17,830 nucleotides of DNA from an uncultured bacterium (GTDB taxonomy: Bacteria > Hydrogenedentota > Hydrogenedentia > Hydrogenedentales > CAILVY01), in assembly GCA_937951485.1 (NCBI GenBank), contig CALEDJ010000059.1:1-17830 (forward strand), read 5' to 3'. Position numbers and translations under genes: made by a program. Positions 1-5,486 of the stretch are shown here, piece after piece. The notes beneath the pieces were generated by a model. It was not told the DNA's origin, did no database searches, and saw nothing but the letters and a program-made list of their open reading frames with translations. Each line of letters opens with the position of its first letter. The first letter of the stretch is position 1.

Positions 1-1
1 G

Positions 2-1822
2 CCGCCGGTGATCACGCTGCTGGGCGAGGAAGTGATAACGCTGGACTGCGGCGAAGAATATGTTGAGGCCGGCGCGCTGGCCGCCGACCTCTGCAGCGGT
101 GATCTGAGCGATGAAATTCGGATTGGCGGGGATGTGGTGGACACCTCCGCGCCCGGCGTCTTCACCATCACATACAATGTGACCGACGACGCGGGGCATG
201 CCGCGGAACCGGTCCTGCGCACGGTGATTGTTGAAGGACCTGCCTGCGAAGAAGGCGAACTGGAAGGTGAGGGCGAAGGCACCGAGGAAGGCGAACTGGA
301 AGGTGAGGGCGAAGGCACCGAGGAAGGCGAACCGGAAGGCGAGGGTGAAGGCGCCGAGGAAGGCGAACCGGAAGGTGAGGGCGAAGGCGAACCGCCATGC
401 GAACTCGAGGGGGTGACAATCCTCTCCCCCACCGGCGACATCAGGGTGCCGGGGGGCGCCACGGCGCGGGTCCATTTCCGCGCGGCGGTGGCCTTCGTGG
501 ACCCGTTGCGCTGCGGTGGCGGCGTGCTTGAGGTGACATATCTCATTGACGGCGTGGTGGTGGGCGTGTCGCGCGATGCCGCGCGCGGATTCCCCGCCGC
601 CGCGGAACTGCTTCCGGGCAACTACGTGCTGGACGTTGTCGCGGTTTTGATTGACACCGACGAAGCGGTGGCCGCCACGCAGTCACTGATGATTCAAATC
701 GGCACGGACAGCGACGGCAACGGGTACCTGGACAATCCCTTCGCCGAATTGCCGAACACCGGCGACACATGGCAGGCTACTGTGCCGGGCGGCGCTTATC
801 AGCGCACGGTGGGCATGCTCAGTTGGCACGGGCCGTGCAACGGCGATCCGGATGCGCCGATGACGCTGGTTATTGCGCAACCCGAATTCCCTGAACTCAC
901 TGTCAAGGCGGAAATCCCCTCCGGCCTGCTGGCCTGCGGAGAGCAGGGCATATTGATTATGGCGGGCGCCCGCGATTTTGCGAGCCTGCTGGGGCCGTCG
1001 CAGGCGCCGCTCTTGCCCAAGATACCCGAACGCATCATTCGCCGGGGATTCCCCTTTGAATTGAGTGTCATCGTCAGCGCCGATGGCGGCCAGACCTACG
1101 ACGAACTGGATAACGCGCTGCTTGCCCTCAATCCAGTCACCATCACGGCGGAAGAATTGACCTTTACCAGCGGGTTGATGCATTCGTTCATTTCGTATCC
1201 TACGCTGGTGGAGAGCGATCCTGTCAGCGGTATCCAGATCATTCTGGATGATGGCCCATGGTCCATGGATGCCGTCATTGACCCGCTCGCCATTGGTAAA
1301 CGCCTGACCGCACAGGTGGCCGCGTTGTCCCTGTTCGCACCGGTGGAAATGCCGGCTATCGGCCCCACCCTGCAGGTAACGCCCAGCCCGGACCGTGACT
1401 TCATTGTCGGTATCGCGGCGGTGAATCAATCGGTCACAAATTCCCTGACGGTGAAGAACATCGGCACGGGTACGCTCGCGGGCGCGGTCATGTTGCAGGA
1501 CTCCAGCGGCATGTTCAGTCTGGTGGGCGTATCCAACTACAACCTCACGCGTCACCAGACGGCGGAGATTCAGGTGCGTTTCGCCCCGATAAACGCAGGT
1601 GATTTCACCGCGATATTGACCTTTATCGGCGGCGAAAACTCGCCCATTACGGTCACTTTGCGCGGCGTCGGCGTGGACCCACAGAAGCGTATCGGCATAC
1701 TGGGTTGCGCTCCCGCCCCGGGCCGCGGAGGCGTTTCCTGGGCGGATTTTCTGGCCATCTTGGCCACGTTGGCGGTGTGCCTTGTTGCGGGCGGCGCATA
1801 TCGCCGCCGTGCGGCGCGGTAG
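2..1822 (+). CDS. Surface protein, 5'-partial: Ig-like domain, Glu-Gly repeats, ASH-like domain, C-terminal anchor
   Basis: The frame is open from base 2. The GTG at base 8 lies inside the first strand of an Ig-like domain of the DUF5011 type (PPVITLLG, then VDTSAPGVFTITYNVTDDAG), so the true start is upstream of the window. Residues below are counted from that GTG. Residues 1-76 are the Ig-like domain. Residues 82-129 are a Glu/Gly tandem-repeat linker. Residues 130-450 are a beta-rich region with a DSDGNG calcium-loop-like motif that I cannot assign. Residues about 455-557 resemble the ASPM-SPD-2-Hydin (choice-of-anchor) domain, with the pattern LTVKNIGTG and VRFAP. The C-terminus has Gly566-Cys567, a hydrophobic helix at about 576-597 and an Arg-rich end (YRRRAAR), the layout of MYXO-CTERM-like sorting signals. 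The protein is probably exported and held at the cell surface. No catalytic motif is visible. Confidence 0.85.
   Translation, partial: PPVITLLGEEVITLDCGEEYVEAGALAADLCSGDLSDEIRIGGDVVDTSAPGVFTITYNVTDDAGHAAEPVLRTVIVEGPACEEGELEGEGEGTEEGELEGEGEGTEEGEPEGEGEGAEEGEPEGEGEGEPPCELEGVTILSPTGDIRVPGGATARVHFRAAVAFVDPLRCGGGVLEVTYLIDGVVVGVSRDAARGFPAAAELLPGNYVLDVVAVLIDTDEAVAATQSLMIQIGTDSDGNGYLDNPFAELPNTGDTWQATVPGGAYQRTVGMLSWHGPCNGDPDAPMTLVIAQPEFPELTVKAEIPSGLLACGEQGILIMAGARDFASLLGPSQAPLLPKIPERIIRRGFPFELSVIVSADGGQTYDELDNALLALNPVTITAEELTFTSGLMHSFISYPTLVESDPVSGIQIILDDGPWSMDAVIDPLAIGKRLTAQVAALSLFAPVEMPAIGPTLQVTPSPDRDFIVGIAAVNQSVTNSLTVKNIGTGTLAGAVMLQDSSGMFSLVGVSNYNLTRHQTAEIQVRFAPINAGDFTAILTFIGGENSPITVTLRGVGVDPQKRIGILGCAPAPGRGGVSWADFLAILATLAVCLVAGGAYRRRAAR
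251..394 (+). repeat. 36-bp in-frame tandem repeat coding for Glu/Gly-rich 12-mers
   Basis: Four units begin at 251, 287, 323 and 359. The first two are identical and the last is incomplete. Each codes for a GELEGEGEGTEE-like 12-mer, with Leu to Pro and Thr to Ala changes in the later units. The result is a strongly acidic, flexible linker between the N-terminal Ig-like domain and the rest of the surface protein. Such repeats change copy number by slippage or recombination, so linker length may vary between strains. Confidence 0.95.
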
Positions 1823-1839
1823 CGTCTGCAAAAGAACCC

Positions 1840-1877
1840 AACGGCCCCATGGGATTGATATTCCCCATGGGGCCGTT
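1840..1877 (+). terminator. Hairpin terminator after the surface protein gene
   Basis: A perfect 14-bp inverted repeat has arms AACGGCCCCATGGG at 1840-1853 and CCCATGGGGCCGTT at 1864-1877, with a 10-nt loop. It begins 17 bp after the stop codon. The U tract is short (TTTGT), so termination may be incomplete, but the stem is very stable. Confidence 0.75.
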
Positions 1878-1910
1878 TGTCAGTGGTGACGGTGTTCAGC
1901 AGCATTTTGC

Positions 1911-1937
1911 AGGACCTATAGGACGTGTAGGACAAGC
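1911..1937 (+). repeat. Three 9-bp-phased AGGAC repeats upstream of the GDPD gene
   Basis: AGGAC occurs at 1911, 1920 and 1929, exactly 9 bp apart, as AGGACCTAT, AGGACGTGT and AGGACAAGC. The array ends just before the ribosome binding site of the phosphodiesterase gene. It may be a binding site or a short dispersed repeat. No function can be read from sequence alone. Confidence 0.5.
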
Positions 1938-1945
1938 AAAGGAGG
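1938..1945 (+). promoter_or_regulatory. Ribosome binding site of the GDPD gene
   Basis: AAAGGAGG lies just upstream of two adjacent GTG codons at 1950 and 1953. Spacing from GGAGG is 4 nt to the first and 7 nt to the second, so initiation may use either. The encoded protein differs by one residue. Confidence 0.7.
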
Positions 1946-1949
1946 ATAC

Positions 1950-2801
1950 GTGGTGCGAGTGTTGTGGGCTGTTTTTCCGGCAGTCGTCTTATTTTTCCAC
2001 GGGACCGGCTTTGCTTTGGAAGAGTCGGCGTTGGCGCGCAAACCCCGTCATGGCGGGGTCTATGTGGTGGCGCATCGCGGGGTGCACGACGGCATCCCGG
2101 AGAATACCCTCGCCGCATACCGCAGGGCGATTGAACTGGGCGCGGATTTCGTGGAGGTTGATCTGCGGGAAACCAAAGATGGACATATCGTGAGCATTCA
2201 CAACAGCACTGTGGACGCTTACACGAAGGATCATCAGGGACCGGTAAAGGGATTCACCCTGGCAGAACTGCGCGCGATGGACATCGGCAGCCGTGTCGGG
2301 CCGGAATGGGCCGATGAACGCATCCCCACGTTTGAGGAAATACTGGATTTGTGTCGGGGCAGGATAGGCATCTACCTGGACCTTAAAAGCGCGCCGGTCT
2401 CCAAACTGCTTGACATGGTCTGCGCGCGCGGCATGGAGAAAGAGGTGCTGTGGTATGCCGGTCCTGCGCAACTGCGCGAGGTGGCGGAGAAATGTCCGGA
2501 ATGCGTAATCATGCCCGATCCCGGCCCGGAGGGCTTGTTGCCGCGCGTTTTGGAGATGTTTCGTCCGCGCGTGGTCGCCTCCACATGGAAACATTTCTCG
2601 GAATCCTTCGCGAAGACCTGCCACGAGGCCGGTGCCATGGTCATTGTGGATGACGGGGGGCCGGAAACGTGGGCCGATATGCTGGCCTGGGGCGTGGATG
2701 GCATTCAGACCGACCATGTGGCGGGGCTGATAACGTTGTTGCAACAACGCGCAGAGGAAATGCCCGCATGCGATACGGAAGCCGCGTCGTTGACGCCATG
2801 A
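1950..2801 (+). CDS. Exported glycerophosphodiester phosphodiesterase family protein
   Basis: This is a 283-residue GDPD-family enzyme. The family hydrolyses glycerophosphodiesters to an alcohol and glycerol 3-phosphate using a divalent metal. The conserved pattern is intact: His42-Arg43 (VVAHRGVHDG), Glu51-Asn52-Thr53, Glu69-x-Asp71 (EVDLRETKDG) and His84. The usual HD after the second strand is His-Asn here (IHNSTVD). The rest of the TIM barrel follows (YLDLK near 150, GVDGIQTDH near 255). Residues 1-22 form a signal-peptide-like hydrophobic segment ending GFALEE, so the enzyme probably acts outside the cytoplasm on lipid head groups or their breakdown products. Start is GTG 1950 or 1953 behind AAAGGAGG. 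The 3' end overlaps the next gene by 34 bp. Substrate cannot be fixed from sequence. Confidence 0.88.
   Translation: MVRVLWAVFPAVVLFFHGTGFALEESALARKPRHGGVYVVAHRGVHDGIPENTLAAYRRAIELGADFVEVDLRETKDGHIVSIHNSTVDAYTKDHQGPVKGFTLAELRAMDIGSRVGPEWADERIPTFEEILDLCRGRIGIYLDLKSAPVSKLLDMVCARGMEKEVLWYAGPAQLREVAEKCPECVIMPDPGPEGLLPRVLEMFRPRVVASTWKHFSESFAKTCHEAGAMVIVDDGGPETWADMLAWGVDGIQTDHVAGLITLLQQRAEEMPACDTEAASLTP
2753..2758 (+). promoter_or_regulatory. Ribosome binding site that fixes the HD hydrolase start
   Basis: AGAGGA stands 9 nt before ATG 2768, inside the 3' end of the GDPD gene. The other candidate start, ATG 2798, overlaps the GDPD stop as ATGA but has no ribosome binding site. It would also remove the first helix of the HD fold, so 2768 is preferred. 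Confidence 0.55.
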
Positions 2802-3382
2802 TCCTGATGTACGAACTCCATGCGGACCAGGTGCGCAAGGGGTCCGGCGAAGCCTATATATCCCACCCGATGGCCGTTGCCGCCATCACCGCCCAATACG
2901 GCGGCGATGAGGACCAATTCATCGCCGCCTTGCTGCATGATGCCGTGGAAGACCAGGGCGGACGCCCCACCCTCGAACGCATTCGGGAGATTTTTGGCGA
3001 CCGTGTCGCCGATCTGGTCTGGGGCTGCACAGACACCGATAAGCAGCCCAAACCGCCATGGCGCCCGCGCAAGGAAGCCCATCTCAGAAAAATCGCTGAC
3101 GCACCGCCGGATTTGCGGCTTATCCTCGCGGCCGATAAAATCCACAACGCGCGGACCATTGTCCAAGGATTGCGTGAAACGGGACCGGCGGTGTGGGATC
3201 GCTTCAAAGGCGGTCGCGAAGGCACTCTTTGGTACTATGAACAAATGCAGCGTACGCTCCGCCGAGAGTGGGAACATTCCATTTTGCTGGAACTCGCTGA
3301 TGCCATTCTGACCCTCAGAAGCGCAGCAGCGTTTTCACAAGCATCACCGATCGAAACGGAAGACGTTCGCGGCAAACAATGA
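2768..3382 (+). CDS. HD-domain hydrolase, (p)ppGpp hydrolase/MESH1-like
   Basis: This 204-residue single-domain protein matches the hydrolase half of RelA/SpoT proteins and the stand-alone MESH1/small-hydrolase type. Visible metal-site and catalytic motifs are His33 (YISHPMAV), His57-Asp58 followed by Glu61-Asp62 (AALLHDAVED), and Asp123-Lys124 with Asn127 (LAADKIHNARTI). There is no synthetase, TGS or ACT domain. The family removes the 3'-pyrophosphate of (p)ppGpp, and some members act on other phosphorylated metabolites such as NADPH. No signal peptide is seen, so it is cytoplasmic. It overlaps the upstream exported phosphodiesterase gene, implying translational coupling. A longer frame back to 2669 exists but lies wholly inside the GDPD gene and adds no domain. 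The exact substrate is unknown. Confidence 0.85.
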   Translation: MRYGSRVVDAMILMYELHADQVRKGSGEAYISHPMAVAAITAQYGGDEDQFIAALLHDAVEDQGGRPTLERIREIFGDRVADLVWGCTDTDKQPKPPWRPRKEAHLRKIADAPPDLRLILAADKIHNARTIVQGLRETGPAVWDRFKGGREGTLWYYEQMQRTLRREWEHSILLELADAILTLRSAAAFSQASPIETEDVRGKQ

Positions 3383-3430
3383 GTACGGATGTGTCCCGTG
3401 CCAAGGTGATATTCGGCGTGAAAAAGGCGC

Positions 3431-3459
3431 TTGACTTCCCCATGACCCTCCCCTAGAAT
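3431..3459 (+). promoter_or_regulatory. Sigma-70 promoter for the STN-like gene
   Basis: TTGACT at 3431-3436 and TAGAAT at 3454-3459 are separated by exactly 17 nt. Each hexamer matches the consensus at five of six positions. Transcription would start near 3466, leaving a leader of about 22 nt with GGAGGGA at 3477-3483 before the ATG at 3488. Confidence 0.75.
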
Positions 3460-3487
3460 GAAACAGTAAGAAGATGGAGGGAAGTGG

Positions 3488-4309
3488 ATGCGAATCGCTC
3501 TGGGGTTGATGACATGTCTGATAATGCTGTTGTGCCTCAGCAGCGCGAGGGCCAATGCGACCTTGCACAGCGCCGCCGCAATGTTCCTGGTGGCGCAAGT
3601 TGAAACGGGTCCTGGGTCGTACGCGGCAGGAGCCGTTTATCGAAACACCGATACCGCTGAAGATGAGGACGCAGAGGCTTTGCCGCCGCCCCCCCCGCGG
3701 AAACTGGAAGGCGACATCATCCGGCTCAAGAACGGCTCCGTCATTTCCGGCGTCCAGGTCATCCGGGTTACGCCGCGCGCGGTAGTGGCGCAGGTGCATC
3801 CCAATCTGGACCCGCTGGAGATTCCGCGACGGCAGGTCGAATCCATCGAATATGATGATAAAGACCCCCTGCGCGGCGACCAAACGGAAGGCGAAACAGC
3901 GCCACCACAGCCGGATATCTTCATCGGCGAGGAATTGGCTCCGGAATTTTATCGCAAACTAACGGCCCCGATTTCGCAAAATCCCATCATTTTTCAGAAT
4001 ATTGATTTTATCGCATTAATCGCCGATCTCGCAGAGCGGACAGCCGTCACCATTGAAATCAGCGACGAGGTGCGGGAAATCCCCCTGGAGGAGCGCATCA
4101 GGAGTTTTGAGATTCCGCCGAATACGTCTCTGCTTTCTTTCCTGCAGGACAGTTTCCTGAAGAGTTACGCGGCATTACGGGTGCTGTATCCCTACGACAA
4201 GGCCGTAGTCACCACAAAGGCCGCCGCGGAGAGAAATGCCACACATGTGGCTGCCCCTGCGTCTTCTGAGGCGAACGCTTTCCCCGTCCCCCCTCCCGCC
4301 ATGCCTTAG
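3488..4309 (+). CDS. Exported protein with STN-like segment, function unknown
   Basis: This is a 273-residue protein. Residues 1-22 are a Sec signal peptide with an Ala-Arg-Ala cleavage site. Residues 60-72 are an acidic then poly-Pro linker. Residues 72-122 form a small beta module (IIRLKNGSVISGVQV, then IPRRQVESIEYDD) of the kind found in bacterial envelope proteins that I cannot name. Residues about 157-243 resemble the STN domain of secretins and TonB-dependent receptors (FQNIDFIALIADLAERT, then IPLEERIRSFEIPPNTSL). The C-terminal 30 residues are Ala/Pro-rich and disordered-looking. It has no membrane helix after the signal peptide and no secretin channel domain, so it is probably a periplasmic accessory protein. 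It has its own promoter and is convergent with the zinc-ribbon gene. The STN match is by pattern only. Confidence 0.78.
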   Translation: MRIALGLMTCLIMLLCLSSARANATLHSAAAMFLVAQVETGPGSYAAGAVYRNTDTAEDEDAEALPPPPPRKLEGDIIRLKNGSVISGVQVIRVTPRAVVAQVHPNLDPLEIPRRQVESIEYDDKDPLRGDQTEGETAPPQPDIFIGEELAPEFYRKLTAPISQNPIIFQNIDFIALIADLAERTAVTIEISDEVREIPLEERIRSFEIPPNTSLLSFLQDSFLKSYAALRVLYPYDKAVVTTKAAAERNATHVAAPASSEANAFPVPPPAMP

Positions 4310-4386
4310 TCCCCCCCTACACTTCGCCTTCCCGGATACGCCGTTACGCTCACGCAGGAGCAGGCATCATTCACAGTGCCGTGAAG

Positions 4387-4872
4387 TCAACGATCGTCGT
4401 CCAATACGTCCCCCGAGAGGTCAATGGCCGCGTCCGTATCCAGAATCAGATCCTCAGACAATTCTTCGTCTTCGACATCCTCTTCCTCGTCCTCATCCCC
4501 TGCCACCACTTCTTCCTCTTCAACGACATCTACTGAGACAATATCCGGCTCACCCAACTTGATTTCCTCCTCCTCCTCCTCCGGTTCTTCCGATTCCAAA
4601 TCAAAGTCGCTGATTTCGCCAATCGGAATTCCCTCGCCCAAATCCTCATCGAAGGTTCCCGCGTCTGTCAATGATATTTCGTCATCAATGACCGATTTGG
4701 CGGGTTTGATGGGCCGCCGGGTCAATCGCGGGGCCGCAAGGCTTTGGCCCTCTTTCGCGCCCACCCGTATCAATTCTTCATCCGGGCACGAAGGACATTT
4801 GAATCCGAGTTTTTCCGCGCCCCAATCCACGAATCGCCGCTCGCATTTGGGGCAAAAATACTTCACTGCCAT
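4387..4872 (-). CDS. Zinc-ribbon protein with long acidic tail
   Basis: This is a 161-residue protein. Residues 1-30 form a Cys4 zinc ribbon: Cys7-x2-Cys10, 15 residues, Cys26-x2-Cys29 (YFCPKC, then FKCPSC). A short basic/proline stretch (RLTRRPIKPAK) follows. Residues 64-161 are dominated by Glu and Asp, with runs of up to six acidic residues, and are probably disordered. No signal peptide is seen, so it is cytoplasmic. Similar N-terminal ribbons occur in uncharacterised proteins. A nucleic-acid or protein-binding role is plausible but not shown. The acidic tail could mimic nucleic acid or bind a basic partner. The start ATG at 4872 follows an AGGGAGCGG-type ribosome binding site. Confidence 0.75.
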   Translation of the reverse strand: MAVKYFCPKCERRFVDWGAEKLGFKCPSCPDEELIRVGAKEGQSLAAPRLTRRPIKPAKSVIDDEISLTDAGTFDEDLGEGIPIGEISDFDLESEEPEEEEEEIKLGEPDIVSVDVVEEEEVVAGDEDEEEDVEDEELSEDLILDTDAAIDLSGDVLDDDR

Positions 4873-4936
4873 CTATCCGCTCCCTGTTATCACATGGATT
4901 TGTTTTGTTCAGGGTAGTGTGTAATCAAACGGCGGG

Positions 4937-4965
4937 ATTATAACAGAACGACATTCTGATGCAAA
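4937..4965 (-). promoter_or_regulatory. Likely promoter of the zinc-ribbon gene
   Basis: On the minus strand a perfect TATAAT (4937-4942) has a weak -35 TTTGCA (4960-4965) at 17 nt. Transcription would start near 4930, about 58 nt before the start codon at 4872. The -10 box is strong; the -35 box matches four of six positions. Confidence 0.5.
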
Positions 4966-5021
4966 ATGCAGCATCGCATCTCAAAAGGGGCTGTTTTCAA
5001 ACGCGGCACACACAGCGGGCC

Positions 5022-5243
5022 TCACTGTTTCTCCAACAGATTCATATGAGTTTCCGCTTCTTCGCAAACCTTGTCGCCCTTGCAGCACACGGCCACGCCC
5101 CGCTCGTCCACCGTGGGGCCGCTGCAACCCACTTTCCTGTCTCCGGACCGTTTGTAGGCAATCATAGCGACTGCGCCCCAGAGAATAAGAATCAATGCGG
5201 TCACGCCAAGCGCCACCACTATGTTCAAAAGAACCAAGCGCAT
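5022..5243 (-). CDS. Small Cys-rich single-pass membrane protein
   Basis: This is a 73-residue protein. The start at 5243 is chosen over an in-frame start 30 nt upstream because GGAGG (5252-5256) stands 8 nt before this ATG. One hydrophobic helix spans about residues 4-29, followed by a basic turn (YKRSGDRK) and a Cys-containing tail with Cys40, Cys53-Cys54 and Cys60. Layout and size recall NqrM, the small factor needed for Na+-NQR maturation, which has one helix followed by a cytoplasmic Cys motif. The spacing differs, however, and no nqr gene is present, so this is only a suggestion. The Cys residues may bind a metal or Fe-S cluster, or form disulfides if the tail is outside. Confidence 0.65.
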   Translation of the reverse strand: MRLVLLNIVVALGVTALILILWGAVAMIAYKRSGDRKVGCSGPTVDERGVAVCCKGDKVCEEAETHMNLLEKQ

Positions 5244-5251
5244 GCCGACAG

Positions 5252-5256
5252 CCTCC
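5252..5256 (-). promoter_or_regulatory. Ribosome binding site of the small membrane protein
   Basis: GGAGG on the minus strand, 8 nt before ATG 5243. It supports the shorter 73-residue form. Confidence 0.7.
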
Positions 5257-5451
5257 AAGGACGCACCCCACAAGACAACTCTCGGGGATATCCAAGATAG
5301 TCGCGTGCCCCCACGAGAAAGGGGGAACGACTCCGATTCAGCGACAAATGATCAACTGTTTTGTACTGTAACACAAAGGACCGTCTTGGATGCAATCGTA
5401 ATAAAGTTCAAACGGGTTTCCATGAAAATAACAATTATCCCCCCCGAAATA

Positions 5452-5468
5452 GTCCGCGCACGGCGGAC
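5452..5468 (-). terminator. Weak hairpin after the 1480-residue lipoprotein gene
   Basis: Six-bp arms GTCCGC and GCGGAC with a 5-nt loop lie 18 bp beyond the stop codon. On the minus strand the next bases are TATTTC. This is GC-rich but short, with a poor U tract, so it is a tentative terminator of the lipoprotein operon. Confidence 0.35.
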
Positions 5469-5486
5469 AAGACATTGGAAACCCAA

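Noticed and set aside
683-1831. 382-codon open frame on the minus strand
   Set aside because: Antisense to the 5'-partial surface protein. The Arg/Gln/His-rich product has no domain, and the plus-strand frame has convincing Ig-like, ASH-like and anchor segments.
2669-2767. N-terminal extension of the HD hydrolase by 33 codons
   Set aside because: The extension is entirely inside the GDPD gene, adds no known element, and the ribosome binding site at 2753-2758 supports ATG 2768.
4424-4924. Ser-rich 166-codon frame on the plus strand
   Set aside because: It is the antisense reading of the acidic tail of the zinc-ribbon protein; the Ser runs are the complement of Glu/Asp codons.
5308-5325. CCCCC-N8-GGGGG inverted repeat upstream of the small membrane protein gene
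   Set aside because: The stem is only 5 bp, no U tract follows on either strand, and its place in the leader region does not suit a terminator.
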